Shown in pieces: positions 8,255 through 16,340 of a stretch of 64,000 nucleotides of DNA (position 1 is its first letter; every line of letters begins with the position of its first letter). The DNA is taken from the NCBI GenBank assembly GCA_949292775.1, contig CASFBL010000021.1:1-64000 (forward strand), given 5' to 3'. The stretch comes from an uncultured Eubacteriales bacterium. GTDB taxonomy: Bacteria > Bacillota > Clostridia > Oscillospirales > Acutalibacteraceae. The notes beneath the pieces were generated by a model that was not told where the DNA came from, did not search any database, and saw nothing but the letters and a program-made list of their open reading frames with translations. The position numbers were made by a program, and so were the translations under genes.

Positions 8255-8632
8255 TTACATAGAAAGAGCCTGCGTTTCGTCCTCATCGGAGGATTCGTTC
8301 GCAGGCTCATGGTGGTGTTCGGTTTCGTGGTCGTCATAGAAATTACAGCCGAGGACGGAGAGCAGACTCAGCGGATCGCCCTGGCACTGTGGGCAGTACC
8401 TGAGGTGGCAGGTCATTTCGATGCAGTCCTCGGTCATGATGAGTTCGTTTATTTCTTCTCTCTGCCGTAATTCTTCTTCGAGCAGTCTGCCGTTTTCATT
8501 GTTGTCGGTAACCTCTGCGCCGAAGTGGTGATACAGCTCGTCATAGGAAACCGACCAATAACAGTTATCGGAATTGTCGCAGCACTGCCGAACGGCATAG
8601 TCGGCAAGCCGCTTGATTTTACTTTTATCCAT
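8255..8632 (-). CDS. ICE protein of unknown function with CPQC motif and acidic tail
   Basis: A 125-residue protein (MDKSKIKRLADYAVRQCCDN...). Its centre carries EMTCHLRYCPQCQGDP, a possible CxxC metal site, and a His-rich stretch (DDHETEHHHEP). It ends in SSDEDETQALSM, an acidic block with terminal Met as in other proteins of this element. ATG 8632 is chosen because AAAGGA lies about nine bases upstream; the in-frame ATG at 8650 has no SD. It lies 14 bases after the NlpC/P60 gene. Function unknown. Confidence 0.6.
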   Translation of the reverse strand: MDKSKIKRLADYAVRQCCDNSDNCYWSVSYDELYHHFGAEVTDNNENGRLLEEELRQREEINELIMTEDCIEMTCHLRYCPQCQGDPLSLLSVLGCNFYDDHETEHHHEPANESSDEDETQALSM

Positions 8633-8646
8633 ATAGACCGTTCCTT

Positions 8647-9684
8647 TCATTGTGATTCGGTATTCTCCGTATAGGTGATATACGGTATCTTGAGCCAGTG
8701 CGTAAAGCCGCTGCCTGAAACATCGGAAAGAATAACGCCTGCATGGGTATTGGCGGCGTGTATCACCTTGCCGTCTCCGATATAGATTCCGATGTGACCG
8801 CTGTGCCAAAGAGCAAGCCCCGGAATTTCGGGGAGCGTATCAATCGTACCTTTCTCGGTGGCGTTATTGAACATCGTGTCCGCACCGATGTCGGGCATAC
8901 CGTTTGTGCCGTATTCGATAGTACTCGTTTGGGTGTTCAGCCAGCCGTAGCCCTTAATCAGCCCGATGCAGTCCGCAGTCCGTCTGCCGAGCCAATGTGT
9001 TCGGATATATTCCTCCTTGCCGCCGACCTCGTCGGGATATTGCTTGGCTTTTGAGTTCAGCGTTTTCTGCGTAAGCACTTCGCCGTAGCTGCCCCATACA
9101 TAGCCCCAGCCGTGAGACTGCGCCTGCTTTGCCCATTCCACAAGGTCGAGGTTATTCTTGCTGTGCGGATCGGTGAAGCCGGAGGTGTTTATGCTGCTGG
9201 CACGGATGGAATTCATTATCTTGCTGTAATCCTCGGATTTCAGTTCCGTGCCGAAGGCGGAGTTGACGGCGGCGATGAGCTGCTCGTCCGTCTGATCCTC
9301 CGCAAAGCACCCGACGAGCTTATCCACGAAGCCGTCCGCTTTGGAACGGTCATATAAAGCGAGGGTGTACAGCACCTGTGCCTCTTTTGTCCTTTCTGCC
9401 GTAAAGCCTTTTTCGGTCATAGCCGTTTCAATGGCTTTCATCGTATCCTCAACCGCTTGCAGCTTTGCTTTTTCCTCATCGGACATTTCCTCGACCACGA
9501 TTTGCTGAAGCCTGTCGGTGTCGATATTGATATCGCCGTTAAAAAGAGCGATAACGGCAACCACAGGCATTATGACAATGATAATAATTCCGAGTACAAT
9601 GCCCAGCACCGCCTTGCGTAATTTCTTGTCGGTGAGTATAGCAACGGCTATCTTTTTAAGAGCCGCCGCTACCGTTGCGCTCAT
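8647..9684 (-). CDS. NlpC/P60 (C40) cell-wall hydrolase of the conjugation apparatus
   Basis: A 345-residue VirB1-like component. An N-terminal TM anchor (GIVLGIIIIVIMPVVAVIAL) precedes an alpha-helical region. The C-terminal NlpC/P60 domain has the catalytic Cys in TADCIGLIKGYGW and His in HSGHIGIYIGDGKVIHA. It probably opens peptidoglycan for the transfer channel, like the CD1108-type proteins of C. difficile conjugative transposons (comparison from memory). ATG 9684 overlaps the VirB4 stop codon (ATGA), so I chose it over upstream in-frame starts inside virB4. Confidence 0.85.
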   Translation of the reverse strand: MSATVAAALKKIAVAILTDKKLRKAVLGIVLGIIIIVIMPVVAVIALFNGDINIDTDRLQQIVVEEMSDEEKAKLQAVEDTMKAIETAMTEKGFTAERTKEAQVLYTLALYDRSKADGFVDKLVGCFAEDQTDEQLIAAVNSAFGTELKSEDYSKIMNSIRASSINTSGFTDPHSKNNLDLVEWAKQAQSHGWGYVWGSYGEVLTQKTLNSKAKQYPDEVGGKEEYIRTHWLGRRTADCIGLIKGYGWLNTQTSTIEYGTNGMPDIGADTMFNNATEKGTIDTLPEIPGLALWHSGHIGIYIGDGKVIHAANTHAGVILSDVSGSGFTHWLKIPYITYTENTESQ

Positions 9685-11513
9685 CGCCCGCCTGCCTTTC
9701 CGAAGATAGCTGCCTTGTATTCGGGTGCGATGACCTGCAGGAGATATCGTTCGTTGCCGCAGCGATAGAGGCAAGTGCCTCGTTCGGGATATTTGATGAG
9801 TTCAAATTCCGAAGGCTCGACCTGCAGGGCGTCCATATACTCCTTCGGATTGATTTGTCCGGCATTGAACAGGAACTGGTGCGTCGGGATGGAAAACAGC
9901 GGCTTTGTAAATTCCCGAATGGACGGAATCAAAAAATCCTCGATATTCTGACTTGCCAGAATGACCGAGGAGTCCTTTTTACGCACACGCTTCATGCAGT
10001 TACGCAAATATTCGATTGTAGTCATATTCGAGAGGAAGAGGTACAGCTCATCCACCGATGCCGCCGTGCTGCCTTTGCCGAGCAGTTCGTTGCTCATATA
10101 GGACAGGATATTGAACAGCATACAATCCTTGAGGCGGCGATTGGTATCCATAAGCCCCTTCACGCCGAACACGAGGAAGTTGGAGTCGGTGATGTTGGTG
10201 TGACCGTTGAAGTATTTGCTTTCCGAGCCTACGCACATGGAATGGATGCCGAGACAGACCTCTTGGAGCGTTTCCTCTGTATAGAGATATTTTCTCTGCT
10301 TGTCATAGGTCATAAATTCTTCTTCGCAGAGCTCGTAAAAGTCCTGCATGACCGGAAAGTCCGAGGGCTTCTTTACGCTATAATCCGTGGTGTCGGTGAT
10401 ACCGAATCGGGCGTACAGCTTGGAGAGCAGGATTTCAATAGTGTCGATCTGTGAATCGGTAAAATCCTTGTAGCTGCGGAAGAAGTCTTTTAGAAAAGCA
10501 ATGTGCTGACTGAGCCTTGTGACCTTTTTGAAGGCTTCGGGTGTGTTGGCGTCGATATCCTCAACGCTGTCTGTCCATGCTTTCGGCTCTAACGGATTGA
10601 TGGTGTATTCGCCCGACATAAAATCAATATAGCAGCCGCCGAGCGCATCGCACAGATCCTCGTATTCCGATTCGGGATCGAGACAGATGATTCTCTTGCC
10701 CGACTCACGGATATTGGTGAGAATGAGTTTCAGAAGATAACTCTTGCCTTGTCCGCTGTTTCCGAGAATGAGGATATTGCTTGTAGTCTTGTCCTCGGCT
10801 CTGCGGTCGAAGTCCACAAGGATGTTTGTACCGTATTTATCACGCCCGATATATGAGCCGTGAGGGTCTGTCTTGCCGCTGAAATTAAACGGGTACATAT
10901 TGGCGACCGAGGATGAGGGCAGCACTCGTTCGTACTGTGCGCCGAACTGATTTGCGCCCACGGGCAGAACAGAGAGAAAGCCCTCCTTCTGCCGTAAGGT
11001 CAGCCTGTCAACGGAAATTTTGGAACGAGTCAGCTCCATTGCAATGTCGCTCTGCAATTCCTTGAGCTTTTCCATGCTCCTTGCCTTCAGTTCAATGAAC
11101 ACCGACACATGGAGCAACGGTTCTTTGTTCTTTCGGAGGTTGGCGAGCAGTTCAATTACATCCTGCAAATTGCCCTCGGCTTCGATGGTTTCGTTGACAT
11201 CGTTGCCGCCGCTTTTGAGCCGATTGCGGCGAGTGGCATTTTGAATGATCTTTCGCTGTTCCATAGATTCCACCAAACGATGATAAATGCGCAGGGTCAC
11301 GCCGTTGCGGTCGGCGAGCTGCGAGAGGATCGCCTGTTCCTCGGTGGAGGGCGGATACTCCCGGATCGCCCATACGCAGCGGTAGCTGTCGCCGACGATA
11401 TAATGGTCGGATAAAAATTTTATAGTGCCGGGCAGGATCATGTCGAAGAAGTCCTTGGTGCGGATTTCCTCTACCTGCTCCGGCGTCAATACTTTCGGTT
11501 TTCTTTTGAGCAT
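9681..11513 (-). CDS. VirB4-type conjugation ATPase
   Basis: A 610-residue T4SS motor ATPase. Walker A GNSGQGKS is at about residues 251-258, followed by RIICLDPESEYEDLCDALGG. Later VDELYLFLSNM is the Walker B-like region, with VILASQNIEDFL after it. An N-terminal domain (about 1-220) contains CVWAIREYPPSTEEQAIL. The length fits the shorter VirB4 proteins of clostridial ICEs (CD1110 type). AAGGAAAA precedes ATG 11513, 20 bases after the sortase stop, and the ATGA overlap with the hydrolase gene couples the next gene. Confidence 0.92.
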   Translation of the reverse strand: MLKRKPKVLTPEQVEEIRTKDFFDMILPGTIKFLSDHYIVGDSYRCVWAIREYPPSTEEQAILSQLADRNGVTLRIYHRLVESMEQRKIIQNATRRNRLKSGGNDVNETIEAEGNLQDVIELLANLRKNKEPLLHVSVFIELKARSMEKLKELQSDIAMELTRSKISVDRLTLRQKEGFLSVLPVGANQFGAQYERVLPSSSVANMYPFNFSGKTDPHGSYIGRDKYGTNILVDFDRRAEDKTTSNILILGNSGQGKSYLLKLILTNIRESGKRIICLDPESEYEDLCDALGGCYIDFMSGEYTINPLEPKAWTDSVEDIDANTPEAFKKVTRLSQHIAFLKDFFRSYKDFTDSQIDTIEILLSKLYARFGITDTTDYSVKKPSDFPVMQDFYELCEEEFMTYDKQRKYLYTEETLQEVCLGIHSMCVGSESKYFNGHTNITDSNFLVFGVKGLMDTNRRLKDCMLFNILSYMSNELLGKGSTAASVDELYLFLSNMTTIEYLRNCMKRVRKKDSSVILASQNIEDFLIPSIREFTKPLFSIPTHQFLFNAGQINPKEYMDALQVEPSEFELIKYPERGTCLYRCGNERYLLQVIAPEYKAAIFGKAGGR

Positions 11514-11533
11514 AATATTTTCCTTTCTGCCGT

Positions 11534-12205
11534 TTAGCTTTCTGCGGCGATAATGAGCAGCCTGCCGTCCTTGCCCGATCCGTAGCAGGTGGAGAGGATG
11601 AGTTGTCTGCCGTCCTCGGCGGCAATGCGGTCATACCAAGCGTCCGAGGTGTTTGTTTTCAGCGCCTCGGTTACGATAAAGGTTTGTACTCCGTCTGCGG
11701 TTTCAAATTTTACGGTCCGGTGTGCATTCAAAAAATCTCTGTCCACATACCTTTTGAGGTCGGAGAACATTGTACCGTTTTTCATGTTATGACCGTAAAT
11801 AATGAGGTTGGTGCTTTGAAGGTCGCACCGCCCGTCAAGGAACGGCACACCGCTTTGGCTGTACTTGCCGTAGAAGTTTCGGCGGAGATATTTCTGCGGA
11901 TCGGTCGGTGTGTGCATTACGGGATAACCGATGTTTGTGCCGTCAATAGAGAGCCACCCGATGCAGTCGGCGTTTTCTGTAATGAGAGCTTGTATATTGC
12001 GTTCTGCCGCAGGCCGCTCGGTCGGCTCTGATTCTGTCTGTGCGGCCGTGACCGTAGGCTCGGAGATTTGTGAGACGGCGGCAAAGTTCTCTTTTTCTTT
12101 CTGCCGTTCTTTTAACTCCGAATAGATATTTGCGCCTGCAAGCACGGCAGCCGCCGACAGCAGAAGGCAGAAAATTATGAGGACGGGTTTATTCCTCGTC
12201 CTCAT
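11534..12205 (-). CDS. srtB: Class B sortase
   Basis: A 223-residue membrane-anchored transpeptidase. A signal anchor at about residues 7-25 is followed by a linker and the sortase barrel with DCIGWLSIDGTNIGYPVM, catalytic His in IIYGHNMKNG, Cys in LILSTCYGS and Arg in KDGRLLIIA. This order and the long insertion before Cys are typical of class B. The likely substrate is the VPQTG-ending adhesin at 17.0-21.4 kb, since class B enzymes in clostridia are known to use PxTG motifs. ATG 12205 overlaps the preceding gene by 17 bases. It is placed between two VirB4-related genes. Confidence 0.88.
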   Translation of the reverse strand: MRTRNKPVLIIFCLLLSAAAVLAGANIYSELKERQKEKENFAAVSQISEPTVTAAQTESEPTERPAAERNIQALITENADCIGWLSIDGTNIGYPVMHTPTDPQKYLRRNFYGKYSQSGVPFLDGRCDLQSTNLIIYGHNMKNGTMFSDLKRYVDRDFLNAHRTVKFETADGVQTFIVTEALKTNTSDAWYDRIAAEDGRQLILSTCYGSGKDGRLLIIAAES

Positions 12206-12782
12206 CGTCTGTACCCTCGTAGAACTGTTCGCCGTCAATGTCGGGCATTGCTTCGCCCTGCATACTCGCCTCAAAATACAGTGCCAGGATGCGTTTGATC
12301 TCCGGCTTTTTAAGCCTATGCACCTCAAAGCCCTCGCCGGCGATTTTGCTCTCAATGCGGTTTGCGGTTTCAAAGACCTGTTTTTCTTTCTGTCCCTTAA
12401 TTCGGGCGATAAAGAAAAACTGACGGGCGGTCGCCATCTCTACCTGAATGGTATCGAGGAAGTCAATGTCCTTTTTGATGAGCTTCCTGATCTTTGCGTT
12501 TTCTTCAACTTCAAGGCGTTCGGTAAGATAGGCTTTGTTATCGTCAAAGCATTCCGAGGAGTCGGTGCAGACGATCTCAATGTCGGGTAGCGCCGACAGC
12601 ACCATCATCAGATGGCGAATTTTGATTTCGATGTTGGTATGCGACAGCACCGAAATATTGGTGGGTGATACGAGGTAAAAGAGCAGTTCACCCTTGTTGG
12701 TAGAAAGACCGTATTTCGTGAAGGTTCTGATGCCGAGCAGATCCTGCACCGAACGGCCTTTTTTCTTTTTCTGCTGTTTCAT
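12189..12782 (-). CDS. T4SS protein resembling the VirB4/TrsE N-terminal domain
   Basis: A 197-residue soluble protein. SVQDLLGIRTFTKYGL, then LLFYLVSPTNISVLS, then IRHLMMVLSALPDIEIVCTD resembles the start of VirB4/TrsE proteins before the ATPase core. It has no Walker motifs and ends in an acidic DDEDEE tail. GGAG sits 9 bases before ATG 12782, so the upstream ATG at 12797 is less likely. It lies between the PrgI-like gene and the sortase. It may be a detached VirB4 N-terminal module or a separate T4SS subunit; I cannot decide without structure comparison. Confidence 0.6.
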   Translation of the reverse strand: MKQQKKKKGRSVQDLLGIRTFTKYGLSTNKGELLFYLVSPTNISVLSHTNIEIKIRHLMMVLSALPDIEIVCTDSSECFDDNKAYLTERLEVEENAKIRKLIKKDIDFLDTIQVEMATARQFFFIARIKGQKEKQVFETANRIESKIAGEGFEVHRLKKPEIKRILALYFEASMQGEAMPDIDGEQFYEGTDDEDEE

Positions 12783-12787
12783 TATTA

Positions 12788-13048
12788 TCATCTCCATTCA
12801 AAGTATTGCTGTGTGGATATTAAATACCGCACGGCGTAACGCATGAAGTCGAGTACGGTGGTATCGTCCATGCGGATCGTTAAAAAGCCGTAGCATAAAA
12901 CAGCTACGGCCGGTAAGAAAATATGCAGCTGCACAAGGGCGAGAACCGACAACAGTGCGGCTACCGCAAGTATTACAAAGTCCCGCAAGCTCCAAAGCCA
13001 CAGGTTGGCGGTGGCTTTTAAGTTCTGCGGATAGATATATTGCGTCAT
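12788..13048 (-). CDS. PrgI/VirB3-like T4SS inner-membrane protein
   Basis: An 86-residue protein: MTQYIYPQNLKATANLWLW, two adjacent TM segments (about 25-58), then RMDDTTVLDFMRYAVRYL. This is the classic PrgI layout. The family is the Gram-positive counterpart of VirB3 and sits immediately before VirB4-type genes, as here. Its SD (GGAGGAATG) is encoded by the IGGM codons near the end of the upstream gene, with overlap, so expression is coupled. Confidence 0.85.
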   Translation of the reverse strand: MTQYIYPQNLKATANLWLWSLRDFVILAVAALLSVLALVQLHIFLPAVAVLCYGFLTIRMDDTTVLDFMRYAVRYLISTQQYFEWR

Positions 13049-13770
13049 TGCGTCATTCCTCCGATTTCTATGCCGCCGACATCCTCGCAGAATTCCTTGG
13101 GCGTCTGTCCGTATTCATCACGGAGCTTCTCAGCTATCATATCCTTGATGAGCTGCGACTCCGCATCGATCGGCACATATTCGCCTTCCTCGCAGGAGTC
13201 GGCGGTTGTAACGGTAAATTCAAGCCGGAGCGTGTCGGCGAACGGATCGAACTTTGCATACAGGTTCAGCCACTTGTCATCGTCTGCCGCTGTGTCCGTT
13301 CCGAATTTTTTGTCCACATCAAACCATGTTTCGAGATAACAGGTGATCTGATGCCCGATGTCGCAGTCAACCTCCATATCTCGGTCGACCACAAGCATAT
13401 CCCTTGTGAGTTCCGGCGTATCCATTTTAGTTATAACGGAGGTCGGACGGTATTCGGCGTCGGCATTGTGCCGTCCGAGCTGCTCACGGATATGCTCTGC
13501 AAGCTGTTCCGAGAGAAATCGACTGCACACTGCTTTTGCTTGCTCATGGATAATACCGAGATATTTAAGCCCTGCCTTGTAACGGGAGAGGAGCTTGTCA
13601 TAGGTCATTTCCTCATTTAATGACGGCTCGAATATACCGTAATCGCCGTACCAATTTGCATATCGCTCGGTTGGCGGAATGTCTGCCGCTTCCTCATAGG
13701 CGGCAATGATTTTAAATGCGTCCGAGCCGTACTTCTGAAAAAATCTGTTTGCCTGCGTATAGTATTTCAT
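13045..13770 (-). CDS. ICE transfer-region protein of unknown function (241 aa)
   Basis: I do not recognise this protein. It is soluble with no TM segment, has a helical N-terminal half (AYEEAADIPPTERYANWYGDY, LLSRYKAGLKYLG) and an acidic C-terminal half with alternating strands (CYLETWFDVDKKFG, LRLEFTVTTADSCEEG). It ends GGIEIGGMTQ. Those codons supply the SD of the PrgI gene, which it overlaps by 4 bases. It lies between TrbL and PrgI and is probably a T4SS-associated cytosolic factor by position only. Confidence 0.6.
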   Translation of the reverse strand: MKYYTQANRFFQKYGSDAFKIIAAYEEAADIPPTERYANWYGDYGIFEPSLNEEMTYDKLLSRYKAGLKYLGIIHEQAKAVCSRFLSEQLAEHIREQLGRHNADAEYRPTSVITKMDTPELTRDMLVVDRDMEVDCDIGHQITCYLETWFDVDKKFGTDTAADDDKWLNLYAKFDPFADTLRLEFTVTTADSCEEGEYVPIDAESQLIKDMIAEKLRDEYGQTPKEFCEDVGGIEIGGMTQ

Positions 13771-13781
13771 AGCGCACCTCC

Positions 13782-14726
13782 TTATTTGCCCGCGGCTCTT
13801 GCTACACTGCGAGAGAGATTGACCGCTGTAGTTGTAGCATGAACAACGCTCATCATGTTTACTCTGACACTCGAATCAAGTCCGAACTGCTGCGCAATTC
13901 TTGGTACCTCATTGGCCGCCAGCATAATGCCGAGTCCGAGGAGCATATTCTGCGGAAAGGTCAGAAGCCCCAAGAAAAGCAATGTTGTCTGCATAAATGC
14001 GGTAAGGCAGATTGCGATGACCTGCTTGCACCATTGGTTGAAGCCGTCGGCATAGCCCCTCGGTACGCTGAACATATATAGCGCACCGACAGCCATCTGC
14101 ACGAGGAGGATTCCGCCTCGCTTGATATTCTGAAAGAATATTTTAATAATGCAGTAGGCAAAGGCTATCATCGCAAGCAGATTAAAGAGCTTGTATTCCG
14201 CAGTGGCCGCCACCATAAACGAGCCCTGCAGCACCGAGGTGCTTTGGCCTGCGAGGTCGAGTGACTGCGTTCCCGCAAATATTCGGGCAAGGTCATGGGA
14301 AAATGTGTTTTGCAGGCTGATGCAAAACTTGTATAATTCTATCGGTACGACTCCGATGAGAGAACAGGCAAAGAAGCCTTTTATGATGTTGAGTGCCGTT
14401 GTTTTCACATTGGCTCTGCCGCATTGATACTCGATGGCCACATCGAATACTGCCACAACCGTTCCGGCCACGAACAAGCCCCAGCCGAAAAGAGTAAACA
14501 GCTTTACGGTTGCTTTTACCCATTCAAGGTCAAACACATCCGCACCCATATTGCCCATCATCTCGAAGAAGTCGGCGATAGCGCCGTAGATGATTTCATA
14601 AAACCATTTGAGCATTGCGTCCCAAATAGCATTGGATATTTGTGTTCCGAGGAAGTCCATTGCATCGCCGATGGCGCTGCCGATCCCCGAAAAGATATCG
14701 CCTAACCAGTCAAAAATGATTACCAC
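13782..14726 (-). CDS. TrbL/VirB6-like polytopic T4SS protein
   Basis: About 312 residues with an amphipathic N-terminus (IFDWLGDIFSGIGSAIGDAM) and at least five TM helices. The pattern and position (before PrgI and VirB4) fit VirB6/TrbL, the polytopic channel component. The start is unclear: no ATG follows the upstream hairpins, and the in-frame GTG at 14726 overlaps the apparent SD (GAGGTGG). An ATT at 14717, five bases after that SD, is the better-spaced position. The CAP lipoprotein gene at 22356 uses the same GAGGTGG-TAA layout with a normal ATG. Confidence 0.82.
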   Translation of the reverse strand: MVIIFDWLGDIFSGIGSAIGDAMDFLGTQISNAIWDAMLKWFYEIIYGAIADFFEMMGNMGADVFDLEWVKATVKLFTLFGWGLFVAGTVVAVFDVAIEYQCGRANVKTTALNIIKGFFACSLIGVVPIELYKFCISLQNTFSHDLARIFAGTQSLDLAGQSTSVLQGSFMVAATAEYKLFNLLAMIAFAYCIIKIFFQNIKRGGILLVQMAVGALYMFSVPRGYADGFNQWCKQVIAICLTAFMQTTLLFLGLLTFPQNMLLGLGIMLAANEVPRIAQQFGLDSSVRVNMMSVVHATTTAVNLSRSVARAAGK

Positions 14727-14744
14727 CTCATTTCTAAATGAAAA

Positions 14745-14805
14745 CGGCAGACGAGGTGTCTGCCGCATGAGAAAAGCCGCCGACTCTTAATCAGTCAGCG
14801 GCTTT
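14745..14805 (-). terminator. Two tandem hairpins between the 92-aa gene and trbL
   Basis: On the minus strand the first stem, AAAGCCGC...GCGGCTTT (14773-14805), overlaps the stop of the upstream gene and is followed by TTTTC. The second, CGGCAGAC...GTCTGCCG, is followed by TTTTC. Both look like partial terminators that would attenuate readthrough into the secretion genes. Confidence 0.6.
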
Positions 14806-15069
14806 CCCGTTTGTTTCTATGTCTTTTTTCATTTCCAAACCGTCTATGAAGCCCATTCGGTACGCTTCGGCCTGCAGGAGCGTTTCAACTTCCGCTTTGG
14901 CATTTTTCATTGCGTAGAACAGATCCGACTGTTCGGGCGTCAGCGACTTTTCCAATTTCTCGGAAGCGGCGGCGAGCTCGTGAAGTGCCTTGGTGTATTC
15001 GGGCGTTTGCCTGACGAGATTTTCTATCGGGCAGATTTCGCCGTTGAACAGCTTGTAAAAAAATCCCAT
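14791..15069 (-). CDS. DUF6809-like small ICE protein
   Basis: A 92-residue all-helical protein (MGFFYKLFNGEICPIENL...LTPEQSDLFYAMKNAKAEVETLLQ...EAYRMGFIDGLEMKKDI). The pattern of FxxLFxGE(I)xP at the start and YxxGFxDGLxL near the end is what I recall as DUF6809, a family of unknown function common on Firmicute mobile elements (name from memory). GGAGG lies about 10 bases upstream of ATG 15069. The stop is inside a terminator hairpin. Confidence 0.65.
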   Translation of the reverse strand: MGFFYKLFNGEICPIENLVRQTPEYTKALHELAAASEKLEKSLTPEQSDLFYAMKNAKAEVETLLQAEAYRMGFIDGLEMKKDIETNGKAAD

Positions 15070-15139
15070 ATCGGTCTTTCCTCCTTTCCAAGTCACACAA
15101 CATATCACACACTGCGGCGGAAGTCCAGCGCAAAATAAA

Positions 15140-15180
15140 ACCGCCGCAATCTCTGAGTTTGCAGCGGTTTCTGCGCCGTT
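15140..15180 (-). terminator. Terminator after the SLOG-family gene
   Basis: On the minus strand AAACCGCTGCAAACTC...GCGGCGGTTTTATTTT forms a stem of at least seven GC-rich pairs followed by a T-rich run, just after the stop of the leftward gene ending at 15180. Confidence 0.6.
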
Positions 15181-15695
15181 TACAAGCGTCGTTTCAGTGT
15201 ATTCGGATCAATGATGATGACCTTTTTCCCGTTTTTCAAAGCATAGTCCACCGTGTTCCCCGTGCCGCTTTTTTCACCGTTCCATACGGCTATCACAACA
15301 TCGCTGTTGTCCACCATATATTCATTCCGCTTCATCATGCAGTCGGAGGTATAGTGAGTTTGCAGTGTCTGTGCGTCATCGGAGCGGTAGATAATATCGA
15401 AGTACCTGTTCCGCCAGCCTTCGCTCCAGCGATTTGCCTGGGTTTCGCAGGGAATGGCGCATTCCAGCGTTATGTGCGGATACTTTTCTTTGAGCTCCAG
15501 CACCGCCTCGGCTGCGTAGATGTCCACACCCATCGCCATGCCGGAGATGAAGTGCGTCACGCCGTTTTCGGTGATCTGCTTTTCAATGCTCTCGGTCAGC
15601 AGTGCCTTGAGTCTTTTGCAGCCTTCCGCACCTTCGTCGTAACCGAAGGGCAGGGATTTCGGTCTGTGTCCTGTGAAGCAGCAAGTTTTGTTCAT
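15180..15695 (-). CDS. DUF1273/YpsA-like SLOG-family protein
   Basis: A 171-residue Rossmann-like protein. CCFTGHRPKSLPFGYDE, FISGMAMGVDIYAAE and VVIAVWNGEKSGTGNTV are the conserved motifs of the YpsA/DUF1273 branch of the SLOG superfamily, which binds nucleotide-type ligands. The biochemical role is unknown; SLOG proteins are often linked to conflict systems and signalling. Its promoter (TATAAT at 15763-15768 on the minus strand) is followed by a motif pair shared with the XRE regulator's upstream region, so it is probably a target of that regulator. Confidence 0.85.
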   Translation of the reverse strand: MNKTCCFTGHRPKSLPFGYDEGAEGCKRLKALLTESIEKQITENGVTHFISGMAMGVDIYAAEAVLELKEKYPHITLECAIPCETQANRWSEGWRNRYFDIIYRSDDAQTLQTHYTSDCMMKRNEYMVDNSDVVIAVWNGEKSGTGNTVDYALKNGKKVIIIDPNTLKRRL

Positions 15696-15718
15696 GATTT
15701 TTCTGTTCTCCTTGTATG

Positions 15719-15768
15719 TGTATTAGCAAGTGTATCTAACTCGCTTATACACAGTTTACACCATTATA
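15719..15768 (-). promoter_or_regulatory. Promoter of the SLOG gene with a downstream operator-like dyad
   Basis: The minus-strand -10 TATAAT (15763-15768) has a weak TTGTTT 16 bases upstream. Just downstream lie TGTATTAGCAAG (15719-15730) and its imperfect inverse CTCGCTTATACA (15740-15751), 10 of 12 positions symmetric. The same motifs recur at 16208-16282 around the regulator's own promoter. Confidence 0.6.
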
Positions 15769-15845
15769 ACAGAAAAATCTGTCGAAACAAAGTGTCGAAA
15801 AACAAAAAACTGCACGAAAACCGTGCAGTCCGATAATTTATACCG

Positions 15846-16178
15846 TTATTTATTGTTTTCCGCTTGCTTTATCATGAGGTCGAGCATTTGCAGGATCCTG
15901 TTCTGTTCCTCTGCAGGCAGTGCGGAAAGACGGCGGCTGAGCTCGTTCTCCTTGTATTCGACCGCATGGTCGATCACATCACAGAAGATGGCGTCTGCCG
16001 AGACCTGCAGGCCATTCAGTATGGTGATCAGCCTTTCGCATCTCGGAAAAGAGCCGCCGCGCTCCACCGTGGAAATATAATTGACGGAAAGTCCGGTCTT
16101 TTCCGAGAACTGCTCCTGCGTAAGCCCGATCCTCTCGCGGCATTCTTTGATTCGCTGTCCGATTCTTTTATCTATCAT
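15846..16178 (-). CDS. XRE-family transcriptional regulator
   Basis: A 110-residue regulator. The N-terminal HTH (RIGLTQEQFSEKTGLSVNYI, then STVERGGSFP) is the lambda-repressor type. The C-terminal helix (RRLSALPAEEQNRILQMLDL) probably dimerises. The start MIDKRIGQRI at 16178 has AGGTGA upstream; in-frame extensions upstream have no SD. Operator-like motifs lie in its own 5' region and before the SLOG gene, suggesting autoregulation. It is likely the switch controlling the surrounding transfer genes (inference). Confidence 0.85.
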   Translation of the reverse strand: MIDKRIGQRIKECRERIGLTQEQFSEKTGLSVNYISTVERGGSFPRCERLITILNGLQVSADAIFCDVIDHAVEYKENELSRRLSALPAEEQNRILQMLDLMIKQAENNK

Positions 16179-16203
16179 AACATCACCTGTTTCCTTTCGG
16201 TTA

Positions 16204-16284
16204 CTAACTCTCTTATACATAGTATAAACGGCTAATACAGTTTTTAGAACAATCGCAAATCCATATAGAATGTATTAGCAAGTG
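16204..16284. promoter_or_regulatory. Operator-like motif cluster upstream of the XRE gene
   Basis: Contains CTCTCTTATACA (16208-16219), GCTAATACA (16231-16239) and TGTATTAGCAAGTG (16271-16284). The last matches 15719-15732 in all 14 positions. CTAACTC-N-CTTATACA-N-AGT (16204-16223) is shared with 15736-15755 in all but the two N positions. These flank a plausible minus-strand -10 (TATACT). Confidence 0.6.
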
Positions 16285-16340
16285 ACTTGCGGGTGATTTT
16301 TTGTGAAATTCAGTTCTGTTTCTTGTCGATTGCACGCTTT

